This document shows positions 1 to 9,414 of a stretch of DNA of 64,000 nucleotides, piece after piece; the stretch's first letter is position 1; each line of letters begins with the position of its first letter. The notes beneath the pieces are model-generated. The model had not been told where the DNA came from, made no database searches, and was given only the letters and a program-made list of their open reading frames with translations. Origin of the DNA: CAISIP01 sp038326025 (lineage in GTDB: Bacteria > Pseudomonadota > Gammaproteobacteria > Burkholderiales > Burkholderiaceae_C). The position numbers were made by a program, and so were the translations under genes. Location of the stretch: positions 11,992 through 75,991 of the forward strand of contig JBBQJP010000018.1 in assembly GCA_038326025.1 (NCBI GenBank), in the 5' to 3' direction.

Positions 1-1123
1 GTGATCGATTGATCTCGCTGGCCAGATCGAACAGAACGGCCACCGCCTCGGGCGTGCCGAAATCCTCATCCATCGCCGCCTTGAACCGCGCCGCGTGGGG
101 CTGGGACCAGTCAATGTTCGCGACCGTCGCGGGCACAAGATCGAGCGTCGTGTAAAGGCGCTTGAGCGCACTGCGCGCATCATCGAGATGGGCATCGCTG
201 TAATTCAGCGCGCTGCGGTAATGGGTGCGCACCAGGAAGAATCGCACCGTCTCGGCATCGTAGCGCCCGAGCACGTCGCGAATGGTGAAAAAATTGCCCA
301 GGCTTTTGGACATCTTTTCGTTATCCACCCGCACGAAACCGTTGTGCACCCAGAAACGCGCCAGTGGCTTGCCATTGGCACCTTCACTTTGCGCGATCTC
401 GTTCTCGTGGTGCGGGAACTGCAGGTCGGCGCCGCCACCGTGGATGTCAATGGTCTCGCCCAGCGTCTGGCCACACATGGCCGAACATTCGATATGCCAG
501 CCTGGTCGGCCCATGCCATAGGAGCTTTCCCATTTGGCGTCATCAGGCTCAGCCGGCTTGGCCGACTTCCACAAAACGAAATCGAGCGGATCCACCTTGC
601 CCTCGAGAACCGCCACTCGTTCGCCAGCGCGCAATTCGTCGAGCGACTTGCCCGACAACTTGCCGTAGCCCGGAAATTTGCGCACCGAGAAATTGACATC
701 GCCACTATCGCCCTGATAGGCCAGCCCCTTGTCTTTCAGGCGATCGATGAGTTGTAGCATCTGCGGCACGAATTCGGTCGCACGTGGCTCGATTGTTGGC
801 GTCTCGATGCCCAATGCGCCGATGTCCCGACGCATGGCCTCGATCATCTCGTCGGTCAGCGCGCGAATCGTGATGCCACGCTCGAGCGCGCGGCGGATGA
901 TCTTGTCGTCGATGTCGGTGATGTTGCGAACATAGGTCACCCGCAATCCGCTGGATTTGAGCCAGCGCTGGACCACGTCGAACGCCATCATCATGCGTGC
1001 GTGACCGATATGGCACAGGTCGTAAATCGTCATCCCGCAGACATACATGCGTACATGCCCCGACTCGAGCGGAGTGAACGGTTCAACGGCACGCGAGAGC
1101 GTGTTGTAGATGCGAAGACTCAT
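1..1123 (-). CDS. cysS: Cysteine--tRNA ligase (C-terminus beyond window)
   Basis: Charges tRNA-Cys with cysteine in the cytosol. Reading the minus strand from the ATG at 1123 gives a frame open to the window edge (374 codons). The N-terminus starts MSLRIYNTLSR, followed by the zinc-ligand segment YVCGMTIYD, the class I signature HIGHAR (about residues 37-42), the second zinc cysteine in WHIECSAM, the zinc-ligand histidines in FPHHENEIAQSE, and KMSKS in DNEKMSKSLGNFFT. All catalytic signatures expected of class I CysRS are present. The C-terminal anticodon-binding part lies outside the window. It is divergent from the TPR gene at 1310. Confidence 0.97.
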   Translation of the reverse strand, partial: MSLRIYNTLSRAVEPFTPLESGHVRMYVCGMTIYDLCHIGHARMMMAFDVVQRWLKSSGLRVTYVRNITDIDDKIIRRALERGITIRALTDEMIEAMRRDIGALGIETPTIEPRATEFVPQMLQLIDRLKDKGLAYQGDSGDVNFSVRKFPGYGKLSGKSLDELRAGERVAVLEGKVDPLDFVLWKSAKPAEPDDAKWESSYGMGRPGWHIECSAMCGQTLGETIDIHGGGADLQFPHHENEIAQSEGANGKPLARFWVHNGFVRVDNEKMSKSLGNFFTIRDVLGRYDAETVRFFLVRTHYRSALNYSDAHLDDARSALKRLYTTLDLVPATVANIDWSQPHAARFKAAMDEDFGTPEAVAVLFDLASEINRS

Positions 1124-1309
1124 GATTAATGGGGATACGCCACCTGACGGCGAGAGGTTCAGGCAGCAACAGGCGCTGCGGGACATGGGAGTTTCGAGGT
1201 GCGATGCAGACCTTGTCAAGGTCGGATGATCCCGACCCCTGGGCTACAATCGTCCGCAGTATAAGGCCCCGCTTTGGGCGGGCGGCCATCATCTGCTACA
1301 GGAGTCTCC

Positions 1310-1906
1310 ATGATGCACCGCGGCAGCAATATCGGCCAGTGCATTCGTCTGATCGCCCTGGTTGCAAGTCTTGTCTCTGCGTCCGCTTTCGCAGACGACT
1401 ACGATCCCGTCAACCGCTTGTTGCGAGACGGCCAGTTGGAGCAGGCCATGGCGAAGGCCGATGCCTATCTGGCCCAGAATCCGCGTGACCCGCAGATGCG
1501 TTTCCTCAAGGCCCTGATTCAGCAAGATGGCGGCCAACGTGAGGCAGCCATCGCCAGTTACGTGGCGCTGACGCAGGACTACCCGGAACTGCCCGAGCCC
1601 TACAACAACGTCGCCGTTTTGTATGCCAGCCGTGGCGATTTCGAGAAGGCACGTGATGCGCTCGAGATGGCCACACGCAATAGCCGCAGTTATGCTACGG
1701 CGCACGAAAATCTGGGCGACGTATACGCGCGTTTGGCCGAGGAATCCTACCGTCGGGCCTTGCAACTCGACGCGGGCAACACCACGTTGGCACCCAAACT
1801 CACGCTGATCCGGCAATTGATCAACACGCCGGCGGCAAGTCGCCTGGCACCGTTCCCCGGCCCTACAACTCCCCCGGCCAAGGCCGTGCCGGCGAAGAAA
1901 AAGTGA
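1310..1906 (+). CDS. TPR-repeat protein with signal peptide
   Basis: A 198-residue exported protein. The ATG at 1310 follows a CAGGAG ribosome binding site; an upstream in-frame ATG at 1274 lacks one. Residues 1-28 form a signal peptide (hydrophobic LIALVASLVSASAFA, cleavage after AFA). Residues 30-150 hold three tetratricopeptide-like helical pairs (for example DPQMRFLKALIQQDGGQREA and PEPYNNVAVLYASRGD), which usually mediate protein contacts. The tail is proline/lysine rich (PPAKAVPAKKK). It lies between cysS and ppiA, a common order in Burkholderiales. The partner protein is not evident. Confidence 0.85.
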   Translation: MMHRGSNIGQCIRLIALVASLVSASAFADDYDPVNRLLRDGQLEQAMAKADAYLAQNPRDPQMRFLKALIQQDGGQREAAIASYVALTQDYPELPEPYNNVAVLYASRGDFEKARDALEMATRNSRSYATAHENLGDVYARLAEESYRRALQLDAGNTTLAPKLTLIRQLINTPAASRLAPFPGPTTPPAKAVPAKKK

Positions 1907-1970
1907 CGATGCCCGCGGGCTCCGTGCCCGGCACTGACAGTCAAATTCAATCGATAAAGAGGAAATCTCC

Positions 1971-2660
1971 GTGAAACCTGCTGGCCATCGCGCTACCCGA
2001 CGCGCCCTGCTCCTCGCTGCCTGCCTGACCCTGAGCCTTGGCGCAAGCGCACAAACTACGGCATCTCCGCGCGTGAAGTTCGCCACCACCATGGGTGACT
2101 TCGTGGTCGAGGTCTATCCGGACAAGGCGCCCAAAACGGTCGAGAATTTCCTGCAATACGTCAAGGACAAACACTACGATGGCACGGTCTTTCACCGCGT
2201 GATTGACAACTTCATGGTGCAGGGGGGCGGCTTCGACGCCAACTACGCCGAAAAGAAGACCCGTACGCCGGTAATGCACGAAGGACGCGAAGCCCTGGCC
2301 CGCGGCGGCCCGCGCAACGTCGTGGGTACGATCGCAATGGCCCGCACCAACGACCCGAACTCGGCCAGCGCGCAGTTCTACATCAACATCAAGGACAATG
2401 CCTTTCTTGACCCGGTGCCGATTCCCCCGGGCGATCCGGTACCGAAATTCGAGTACCAGGGCAAGGTGTACGAAAATACACCCCGCGACCGGCTGGTCAA
2501 CGCGCCACAACTGTTTGGTTATGTGGCGTTCGGCAAGGTCGTCAGTGGCATGGATGTCATCACGAAGATCAAATCCGCACCCACCGGTGCAGGTGGACCG
2601 TTCCCGGAGAACGTGCCAACCAAGCCAATTCTTATCAACTCCGCAACTTTGGTGAAATAA
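1971..2660 (+). CDS. ppiA: Periplasmic peptidyl-prolyl cis-trans isomerase (cyclophilin)
   Basis: Isomerises X-Pro bonds of exported proteins. The GTG start at 1971 has an AGAGGAAA site 5-12 bases upstream. Residues 1-28 are a signal peptide (RRALLLAACLTLSLGASAQ). The cyclophilin core follows with the catalytic signature FHRVIDNFMVQGGGF, then AMARTNDPNSASAQFYIN, and FGYVAFGKVVSGMDV. There is an insertion around residues 145-165 (PVPIPPGDPVPKFEYQGKV) not seen in the downstream paralogue. It ends two bases before ppiB begins, so the two are surely cotranscribed. Gene symbol follows the usual naming of the periplasmic member. Confidence 0.93.
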   Translation: MKPAGHRATRRALLLAACLTLSLGASAQTTASPRVKFATTMGDFVVEVYPDKAPKTVENFLQYVKDKHYDGTVFHRVIDNFMVQGGGFDANYAEKKTRTPVMHEGREALARGGPRNVVGTIAMARTNDPNSASAQFYINIKDNAFLDPVPIPPGDPVPKFEYQGKVYENTPRDRLVNAPQLFGYVAFGKVVSGMDVITKIKSAPTGAGGPFPENVPTKPILINSATLVK

Positions 2661-2662
2661 AC

Positions 2663-3169
2663 ATGAGCAATCCGCAAGTAGAACTGCATATCAGCAAACT
2701 GGGCGTGATCACGCTGGAACTCGACATGGACAAGGCGCCCAATTCGAGCGCGAATTTCCTTGAGTACGTGAAAAACGGCCATTACGACAACACCGTGTTT
2801 CACCGTGTCATTCCTGGCTTCATGGTGCAGGGCGGTGGTTTCGAACCCGGCATGAAGGAAAAGAAGAGCGGCAAGCCGATCGAGAACGAAGCCAATAACG
2901 GCCTGAAGAACAACAACTACACGGTTGCCATGGCGCGCACCAATGACCCGCACTCGGCAACCGCGCAGTTCTTCATCAACGTCTCCGACAACAGCTTTCT
3001 AAACCACACCGCGCCGTCGGCCCAGGGCTGGGGTTATGCTGTGTTCGCCAAGGTCGTCAAAGGCACCGAAGTGGTCGATCAGATCAAGGGCGTGAAGACC
3101 GGCCGCAAGGGTTTCCACGACGACGTGCCGAACGACGATGTGGTGATCGAAAAGGCCGTGGCACTCTGA
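2663..3169 (+). CDS. ppiB: Cytoplasmic peptidyl-prolyl cis-trans isomerase B
   Basis: A 168-residue single-domain cyclophilin without a signal peptide, the usual length for PpiB. It contains the active-site block FHRVIPGFMVQGGGF with the catalytic Arg, MARTNDPHSATAQFFIN, and WGYAVFAKVVKGTEVVDQI. It starts with ATG two bases after ppiA ends and probably arose by tandem duplication of that gene. It assists folding in the cytosol. The next gene downstream is lpxH, as in other Burkholderiales. Confidence 0.95.
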   Translation: MSNPQVELHISKLGVITLELDMDKAPNSSANFLEYVKNGHYDNTVFHRVIPGFMVQGGGFEPGMKEKKSGKPIENEANNGLKNNNYTVAMARTNDPHSATAQFFINVSDNSFLNHTAPSAQGWGYAVFAKVVKGTEVVDQIKGVKTGRKGFHDDVPNDDVVIEKAVAL

Positions 3170-3220
3170 GCCACGAATCAGGCGCACGACTCCCGCCAGG
3201 CGACACACCAAGCTGACGCC

Positions 3221-4075
3221 GTGGCTGGGTCTTCCAACGCGCCGACCCCACACCTGGCAGCCGCTTCAGGAGGGCTGGACAGGGTCATTGCGCCGCCACA
3301 ATGGCGCGTGGTGGACTTCATCTCCGACGTGCACCTGCATGCTGGCGACGCTGCAACATTCGCGGCCTGGAAAAATTACCTTTTGCAGACGACGGCACAG
3401 GCCGTATTCGTCCTTGGCGACCTGTTCGAGGTTTGGGTCGGCGACGACATGCTGGAAAGCGCAACCGGCTCAACCCAGGCCGACGACGAGTTTGCCCGGG
3501 CCTGCGCCGACGCGCTCAAAGACGCAGGCACGCGGCACGCGCAGTTTTTCTTGTGTGGCAACCGCGACTTCCTCGTCGGCGAGGCAATGCTGCGTCGCTG
3601 CGCCATGCAAGGCCTGACCGACCCCTGTGTGCTGGAGTTTGCCGGCGAACCGTGGCTGTTGTCCCACGGCGACGCATTGTGCCTGCAGGACACCGCTTAC
3701 CAGCAGTTCCGCCAAATGGTGCGCGGTGTTTCCTGGCAGAGCGCGTTTCTTGCGCAACCGCTGGCGAAGCGCCAGGAAATTGCCCGGCAGATGCGCGCAC
3801 AAAGTGCGAAGCACCAACGCGCGCATCCTGTCGCCTCCGTCGTTGATCCTGAGGCCACCATGGCCTGGCTGCATCATGCCGATGCCCGCACACTGATTCA
3901 CGGTCATACCCATCAACCAGCGGACCACGCATTGGCAGATGGTCACCAAAGGCGGGTGCTCAGCGACTGGGACCTTCAAGCGGCCACGCCGCGCGCCGAG
4001 GTGCTGCGCCTGAGTCGACCCGACGACGACGGTCCGGCGACGGCACAGCGGCTGTCGTTAGCCCAAGTCTGCTGA
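3221..4075 (+). CDS. lpxH: UDP-2,3-diacylglucosamine diphosphatase
   Basis: Hydrolyses UDP-2,3-diacylglucosamine to lipid X in lipid A synthesis, at the inner face of the inner membrane. The metallophosphoesterase motifs are all visible: ISDVHLH, LGDLFEVWVGDD, CGNRDFLVG, SHGDALCLQD and HGHTHQP, which supply the two-metal ligands. The start is uncertain: GTG 3221 gives 284 residues with a non-conserved leader of about 30, while GTG 3308 gives 255 residues, nearer the family length. The best ribosome binding site (AGGAGGG, 3268-3274) sits between the two and fits neither well. Confidence 0.93.
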   Translation: MAGSSNAPTPHLAAASGGLDRVIAPPQWRVVDFISDVHLHAGDAATFAAWKNYLLQTTAQAVFVLGDLFEVWVGDDMLESATGSTQADDEFARACADALKDAGTRHAQFFLCGNRDFLVGEAMLRRCAMQGLTDPCVLEFAGEPWLLSHGDALCLQDTAYQQFRQMVRGVSWQSAFLAQPLAKRQEIARQMRAQSAKHQRAHPVASVVDPEATMAWLHHADARTLIHGHTHQPADHALADGHQRRVLSDWDLQAATPRAEVLRLSRPDDDGPATAQRLSLAQVC

Positions 4076-4095
4076 ATCCAGCTGGCATTTAATCG

Positions 4096-4917
4096 ATGCT
4101 GCGCTGGTTGCGAGCCCTGCGGTCAAAGCGTGATGCAGACGGGCCCGGCATTGCGCAGGACCTGTGGCTGTCCACCTTGGCACAACTTCCTTTCCTGCAG
4201 ACACTGGACACCACCGAGCTGGCAGCTTTGCGACAACTGGCGCAACAATTCCTCGACTGCAAGGAGTTTCACGGCGCGGCGGACCTGGTGATCCGCGACG
4301 AGATGGCCCTGGCCATCGCGGTGCAGGCCTGCCTGCCGGTGCTCAGGCTGCAAATACCCTGGCGCGGCGTCGACTGGTACGACGACTTCGTCAGCATCGT
4401 GGTGTATCCGGGCGCCGTTCGTGCGCGCCGTGAGATGGTCGACGAGACCGGCATCGTGCACCAATACGACGAGGAACTCACCGGCGAAGCCATGCACAAC
4501 GGACCGGTCACGTTGAGCTGGCAGGACGTTGCGCAAGCCGGCGACTCCGCGCAACATGGCTACAACGTCGTGATTCATGAGTTCGTGCACAAGATCGACA
4601 TGCGCGATGGCGCGGCCGATGGCTGTCCGCCCCTGCCGGCCGGCTTTATGGGCTCTGGCAGTGCCGCTGCAGCTCGCGCGTTTTGGCATCAGACGTTGCA
4701 AACGCATTTTCTGGCATTTTGCGACCAGCTCAGCCTGGCCGAGCGTTTCGGAGCGACGACCCCGTGGCTAGACGCCTATGGCGCCACCAGTCTGGACGAA
4801 TTTTTCGCCGTCACCAGTGAGGCCTATTTCGTCAATCGGTCACGTTTCGCCGCCGACTTCGCCGGCCTGGTTCCGATGTTCGATGCGTTCTTCAAGCCGG
4901 TCCGCCAGGAAGGCTGA
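4096..4917 (+). CDS. M90-family zinc peptidase, MtfA-like
   Basis: A 273-residue soluble metallopeptidase. The zinc-binding signature is HEFVHKID (HExxH) near residue 165, with a downstream glutamate in LDEFFAVTSEAYF that matches the third ligand region of the MtfA/YeeI (M90) family. In E. coli MtfA is an aminopeptidase that interacts with the Mlc repressor of glucose transport; whether this protein does so is unknown. No signal peptide is seen. The 3' end overlaps the convergent HD-GYP gene by 26 bases. Confidence 0.85.
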   Translation: MLRWLRALRSKRDADGPGIAQDLWLSTLAQLPFLQTLDTTELAALRQLAQQFLDCKEFHGAADLVIRDEMALAIAVQACLPVLRLQIPWRGVDWYDDFVSIVVYPGAVRARREMVDETGIVHQYDEELTGEAMHNGPVTLSWQDVAQAGDSAQHGYNVVIHEFVHKIDMRDGAADGCPPLPAGFMGSGSAAAARAFWHQTLQTHFLAFCDQLSLAERFGATTPWLDAYGATSLDEFFAVTSEAYFVNRSRFAADFAGLVPMFDAFFKPVRQEG

Positions 4918-6514
4918 ACTCGTCGATCTGCCAGGGATCGAGAAACTGGCGCGCGTAATCAAGATAGACCTGCTCTGACACGAACACGTCGAACAGGTCG
5001 GGATCGATATGCCCGTCAAGTTTGAAGCGGTGCATGATGCCCATGGCCTGCGACAGTTTCATGCCGGGCTTGTAAGGCCGGTCGCTGGCCGTCAAGGCCT
5101 CGAAGATGTCGGCTATGCCCATCACACGGGCCTGCACCGACATCTGGTCGCGGGTCAGTCCCTTGGGGTAACCCTTGCCATCCATGCGCTCATGGTGCCC
5201 GCCGGCATATTCGGGCACCTTGCGAAGATGTGTGGGCCATGGCAACTGCTCCAGCATCCGGATCGTGGCCACGATATGGTGGTTGATCGTGTCGCGCTCG
5301 GCCTGGGTCAGGGTGCCGGCGCGGATGGTCAGGTTCTCCAGTTCGTCCAAGGTCAGGAACTCGGTCTCGACGCCGTCCACGTTGCGCCAGACGCGGGCGC
5401 TGGCAATATGGCGCACCCGCTGGAGGTCTTCTTCAACGGTCTTTTCGGCGCCGGCATTGGTGCTGCGCAGGAAGGCCCGGTCTTCGTCGATGGCGGCGAT
5501 CTCCGACGCATGCGCGCCCCAGACTGCCGCTTCCGCCTGGGCATCGACACGCGGGCGCAGTTGCAATTGCCGGCGCAGCGCGTTGATCTCGGCGTCGCGC
5601 TTGAGCACCTCGAAACGGGTGTCGACCAACTCGATGCGGTCGAACAGCGTCTGCAGCTTAGTCGCCTTGTCCACCACGTGCACCGGCGTCGTCACCTTGC
5701 CGCAGTCATGCAGCAAGCCGGCGATCTTGAGTTCGTACCGATCGCGATCGTCCATCGTGAACCCGGCCAAGGGCCCTGTCTGGTTCCGGTTCACGGCTTC
5801 GGCCAGCATCATCGTGAGCGCCGGCACCCGTTGGCAATGGCCGCCGGTGTAATGTGATTTCTCGTCGATGGCCAGATTGATCAGGTTGATGAAAGATTCG
5901 AACAAGGCCTCGAGCTGCCCGATCAGCAAGCGGTTCGTCAGGGCGATCGCGGCCTGCGAGGCAAGTGATTCCACCAGGCTCTGGTCCGAGCTCGAGAATG
6001 CGACCACCTCGGTGCTGCCCGGCGCCTGCGCATTGAGTAGTTGCAATACGCCAATGACCTCGCCTTCATGGTTGCGCATCGGCACTGTCAGGAACGACTT
6101 CGATCGATAGCCGGTCCGTTCATCGAAATTCCGCGTGCCGGAGAAATCGAAATTCGGGTCGGAATAGGCGTCAGCAATATTGACGGTCTGATGGTGGATG
6201 GCGGCGTAGGCAGCCACCAGGGAATCATTCGGTGTGCCGTCGCTCAGATGCAGCTGCAGGTTCGGAAAACTGATGGCCTTGCCCGAACTCCCGCCCATCG
6301 AGATACGCAAGGAGTCGGTATGCAGGATCTCGAAGCGCAGTTCGGCTCGGTTCTCAGCCATGCGATACAGCGTGCCCCCATCGGCGTTGGTGATGACCTT
6401 GGCAGCGAGCAGAATGCTCTCGAGCAAGCGGGTGATATTCCGCTCCTTGGACAGGGCCGAACCAATCTCGTTGAGTTGCTCCAGCCGGCGCAACAAGTCA
6501 TCGACGGAGTCCAA
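4892..6514 (-). CDS. GAF / HD-GYP c-di-GMP phosphodiesterase-type regulator
   Basis: A 540-residue cytosolic signalling protein. Residues about 5-170 form a GAF sensory domain (LNEIGSALSKERNITRLLE at the start, typical of HD-GYP partners). The C-terminal half is an HD-GYP domain with complete metal-binding motifs: YTGGHCQRV, LLHDCGKVTTP (HD) and HHERMDGKGYP (GYP), so hydrolysis of cyclic-di-GMP is likely. The start chosen is TTG 6514, since GGGAGA stands seven bases upstream; the frame is open back to GTG 6622, which overlaps the stop of the upstream gene, but that extension is low-complexity and runs through a hairpin. Confidence 0.87.
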   Translation of the reverse strand: MDSVDDLLRRLEQLNEIGSALSKERNITRLLESILLAAKVITNADGGTLYRMAENRAELRFEILHTDSLRISMGGSSGKAISFPNLQLHLSDGTPNDSLVAAYAAIHHQTVNIADAYSDPNFDFSGTRNFDERTGYRSKSFLTVPMRNHEGEVIGVLQLLNAQAPGSTEVVAFSSSDQSLVESLASQAAIALTNRLLIGQLEALFESFINLINLAIDEKSHYTGGHCQRVPALTMMLAEAVNRNQTGPLAGFTMDDRDRYELKIAGLLHDCGKVTTPVHVVDKATKLQTLFDRIELVDTRFEVLKRDAEINALRRQLQLRPRVDAQAEAAVWGAHASEIAAIDEDRAFLRSTNAGAEKTVEEDLQRVRHIASARVWRNVDGVETEFLTLDELENLTIRAGTLTQAERDTINHHIVATIRMLEQLPWPTHLRKVPEYAGGHHERMDGKGYPKGLTRDQMSVQARVMGIADIFEALTASDRPYKPGMKLSQAMGIMHRFKLDGHIDPDLFDVFVSEQVYLDYARQFLDPWQIDEFSLPGGPA

Positions 6515-6590
6515 GTTCAGTCTCCCGTTGCATTCGGCGGGGCCGGATCGGATCGGCCCGCCCCGCCCCGCGTTGGTCACTGGTGTTTGA

Positions 6591-6613
6591 CGCGGGGGAT
6601 CCTGTCCCCCGCG
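6591..6613 (-). terminator. Perfect 9-bp stem-loop after DUF349 gene
   Basis: CGCGGGGGA and TCCCCCGCG form a perfect 9-bp stem around a 5-base loop, six bases past the stop codon of the DUF349 gene (minus strand). No T-run follows, so it may be a Rho-assisted terminator, an mRNA 3' stabiliser or a translation-insulating hairpin rather than a classic intrinsic terminator. Confidence 0.5.
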
Positions 6614-6618
6614 GCGCC

Positions 6619-9414
6619 TCACTTTAGCAAAACCTTGAGCGCTGCGCGCAAGCGCCGTTCGGCGGCTTCGTCATATGGCCCCTTGAGTACATCGCCCACA
6701 TCCTGGGCCCATGTCTGCGCAGGTGCTGGGTCGTTGCGTCGCGTCAGCATTTGCAGCTGAAACATGCGCCTTTGCGCCAGATGCTCGGCCGGAGTCGGAA
6801 CCTCGGCCGCCATCTCCAGCCGCAGCAACGCGTTGTCTGGGGCAGACTCAGGCGCCGAACCCAGGGCTTGCACCCATTGCGTGCGGGCAGCCGGCGCGAC
6901 CCTGGACCCTAGATCCTGTGCTGCGGGCAGTTGCTGCGGATCACGCGCCTGCCATGCACCGAGCAATTGCGCCAGCGCTTCGCCATGGGCCTGCGACGCC
7001 AGTTTGCGCAGTTGCGTCTGGGCGCGTTCCATTGCATCACGCTGGGCGCGAAATGCGGCATCTCCCAGACGCGGCGTCCTGGGCCGCTCATCCCAGGCAG
7101 GAGCACCACCACGGCCGGCCCGGTTGTCGCGGTTGCCATCAAAGCGACCATCACCACGATCACCGGAGCGGGGTCCGTTTGGGCCGGCCGGCGCGCGCCG
7201 ACCATCCTTGCGATCGCCGGGTTTGCCCCCGCGTGCGCCGATGGAGACTTCGGCAATCTTCTGCCCGGGTCGGTCATCGCCGCGACGCGCCACCACCGGT
7301 TTGGGCGGCGCCTTCGCCGCAGGAGCGGGCTCGGGTGGCACCGCAGCGTCGGCCGAGGGCGTTTCGGCTCCTGTCGCCGCGTCCTGCTTCGAGTCTGGTG
7401 CCGTCTCAGCAGTGACGGCATCGGGCACGGCATCTGCAGCTTCTGCCGTCACCCCGTCATCCGGCGTTTCGGCCTTCACGGGTGCGCCACTAGGCGCCGG
7501 ACCTTTGTCACCCAACGACGCCGAGGCCGCCGATTCCTGATTGGCGGATGCGTGGACCACGTTGCGGGCCTGGGCCTGCCCATGCAGCGCCGCTTCCAGC
7601 CCTGCCATGGCTGCGCGAATGCGCTGGGCATCGCCCGAGCTGTTGGCCGCGTCCAGTGCCTTGGACGCATCGAGCACCGTGCGGTCGTGTTCGCCCAGCG
7701 CGACCTCGTCCTTGCGGCGCTCGGCGGTCTTGCGCTCGAATGCCTCGTCTATCGGTTTGCGGAACGCATCCCACAACTTCTGTTCGTGTTTGCGATCCAT
7801 TGGAATCGTCTGCGCCTCGGCCTGCCAGCGCAACTGCAGCACCTTGACCGCATCCACCCGCAGCATCGGCGCCGCGCCCAGCTGCGTCGCCTCCTCGATC
7901 ATGGCCTGTCGGCGCAACAAGCTGGCCTGCTGCATGGCTTCGAGCGGCGCCGCCGCCTCGGCGATAGCGGCCTGCCATAACGGCAACAACTCGGCGAACA
8001 TCTTTTCACCGACATGCCCGCCTTCGCGCCAGCGGTCGCCGAACTGATGCAATATGCGGCTGAACCCACGCCAGTCATCGTCCAGCGCAGTGGTGTTCGC
8101 TTGGGCCCAGGTCTTGACCTCGTCGATCAGGGCCAGGCGCTGCGCACGATGCTCGGCCGAATCGGCCTTGACCTTCTCGATCCAGGCCTCCACCACCTTG
8201 TGGGCCTCATTGCAGGCCTCGTCGAAACGTTTCCACATCGCGTGGTTCGGCACGCCGCCCTGATCGGTCTGCTTCCATTGATCGCGCAGGCCACGCAGCG
8301 TTTCCTGCATCTTGCGCCCGCCAATAGCCTGTCCGGGCGGCCGCTGGAGCAGGCCTTCGGCCTTGGTCACCAGTTCCTGACGCAACTGGTCTGCGCGCCA
8401 ACGTTGCCAGCCTTCCATCTCGCCGGCAGCTGTCAGCGCACCGTGGGCCTGGTTCTCCAGCGCATCATCGATGAGTTTGCCCTGGTCCTTGAGTACGTTA
8501 CGCAACGCGGCTGCCGCGCTGACGCTGGCCTTGCCATGGCCTTGCTCCATCTCGCTCTCCAACGCTTTCAAGGCCTTGCGCACCCGCGCGCTGGCCTGCT
8601 CGCGCACCTTGGGATCGACGACCGGCTTGGCGGCGCGCGGCGCGGCGTGGACCGGTATCCCACGCGCAACGCGCAGTTCGTCGGCCCAGACCGTGACCGG
8701 CGGCAAAGGAGCGGACATGTCGGCGGCAGCGGCCACGGCCTGGGCCAACGCAGTCTGGAACGCGTCCCACACAGCCAGCAACTGGGCACGTGACGCTTCC
8801 AGCAAAGGCGGGAATTTCACATCGACGCTGGCCCAATTGGTATCCGCCTCCAGCACGCCGGCCTGCTGCTGCCAGCGCGCGACATCTTCGCGCAGCGCAT
8901 CACACACAGCCTGTGCCGACGACCAGGGTTTGGTGGACAACACCTCAATGCGCTGGGCCAGCAACACTGCGGCCTCACGTTGCACTTGCACGGTGTGTTG
9001 CAGATCCTCGATCACACGCACCCGCTCGGCCAGCTCTGCCTTGAGCGCGAGCAGCGGCTCCTTGCTCAGCGGCGCGCCCGCCTTGGCGGCATCACGCTGC
9101 CAGGCCAGTGCGTCGGCAATATTGAGTTTGGACTGGGCCAGCAGTTCCTGCGCCTTCATGGCCCACTCGGCGCCAGCTTGTTCCTGATTCTTGGCACGGC
9201 GGATTTCATCCAGACGTTCACGCACCGGCCGGGCGGCACCCTTGTCACGTGCTGCCAGTTCACGGAACACTTCCTGCAGCTGCTCGTGTGGCGGATCCTG
9301 GGACAACCAGGCGCGGATACGGGTGGTGCGCTCGCCGGAAGTCGGCGCGCTGAACGCGCCATCGGTCAGTGCGTCGAATTTCTGAATGTCGGGATTCTTG
9401 GTGCTGGAAGTCAT
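6619..9414 (-). CDS. DUF349 domain-containing coiled-coil protein
   Basis: A 931-residue cytosolic protein rich in Ala, Glu, Gln and Arg, with repeated long helices containing Trp-x(n)-Phe patterns (LRDQWKQTDQGGVPNHAMWKRFDEACN, and similar) that characterise DUF349 repeats. Residues about 620-780 are a low-complexity, acidic-to-basic linker (Ala/Pro/Glu then Gly/Arg/Asp, RSGDRGDGRFDGNRDNRAG), which may bind nucleic acid. ATG 9414 is chosen (MTSSTKNPD); an upstream in-frame ATG at 9543 would add 43 residues with no family character. The molecular role of the family is unknown. Confidence 0.85.
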   Translation of the reverse strand: MTSSTKNPDIQKFDALTDGAFSAPTSGERTTRIRAWLSQDPPHEQLQEVFRELAARDKGAARPVRERLDEIRRAKNQEQAGAEWAMKAQELLAQSKLNIADALAWQRDAAKAGAPLSKEPLLALKAELAERVRVIEDLQHTVQVQREAAVLLAQRIEVLSTKPWSSAQAVCDALREDVARWQQQAGVLEADTNWASVDVKFPPLLEASRAQLLAVWDAFQTALAQAVAAAADMSAPLPPVTVWADELRVARGIPVHAAPRAAKPVVDPKVREQASARVRKALKALESEMEQGHGKASVSAAAALRNVLKDQGKLIDDALENQAHGALTAAGEMEGWQRWRADQLRQELVTKAEGLLQRPPGQAIGGRKMQETLRGLRDQWKQTDQGGVPNHAMWKRFDEACNEAHKVVEAWIEKVKADSAEHRAQRLALIDEVKTWAQANTTALDDDWRGFSRILHQFGDRWREGGHVGEKMFAELLPLWQAAIAEAAAPLEAMQQASLLRRQAMIEEATQLGAAPMLRVDAVKVLQLRWQAEAQTIPMDRKHEQKLWDAFRKPIDEAFERKTAERRKDEVALGEHDRTVLDASKALDAANSSGDAQRIRAAMAGLEAALHGQAQARNVVHASANQESAASASLGDKGPAPSGAPVKAETPDDGVTAEAADAVPDAVTAETAPDSKQDAATGAETPSADAAVPPEPAPAAKAPPKPVVARRGDDRPGQKIAEVSIGARGGKPGDRKDGRRAPAGPNGPRSGDRGDGRFDGNRDNRAGRGGAPAWDERPRTPRLGDAAFRAQRDAMERAQTQLRKLASQAHGEALAQLLGAWQARDPQQLPAAQDLGSRVAPAARTQWVQALGSAPESAPDNALLRLEMAAEVPTPAEHLAQRRMFQLQMLTRRNDPAPAQTWAQDVGDVLKGPYDEAAERRLRAALKVLLK

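Noticed and set aside
1213..1250. Promoter for the TPR gene (TTGTCA and TACAAT)
   Set aside because: The spacer is 26 bp, too long for a sigma-70 promoter, and no better -35 box is seen at 16-18 bp.
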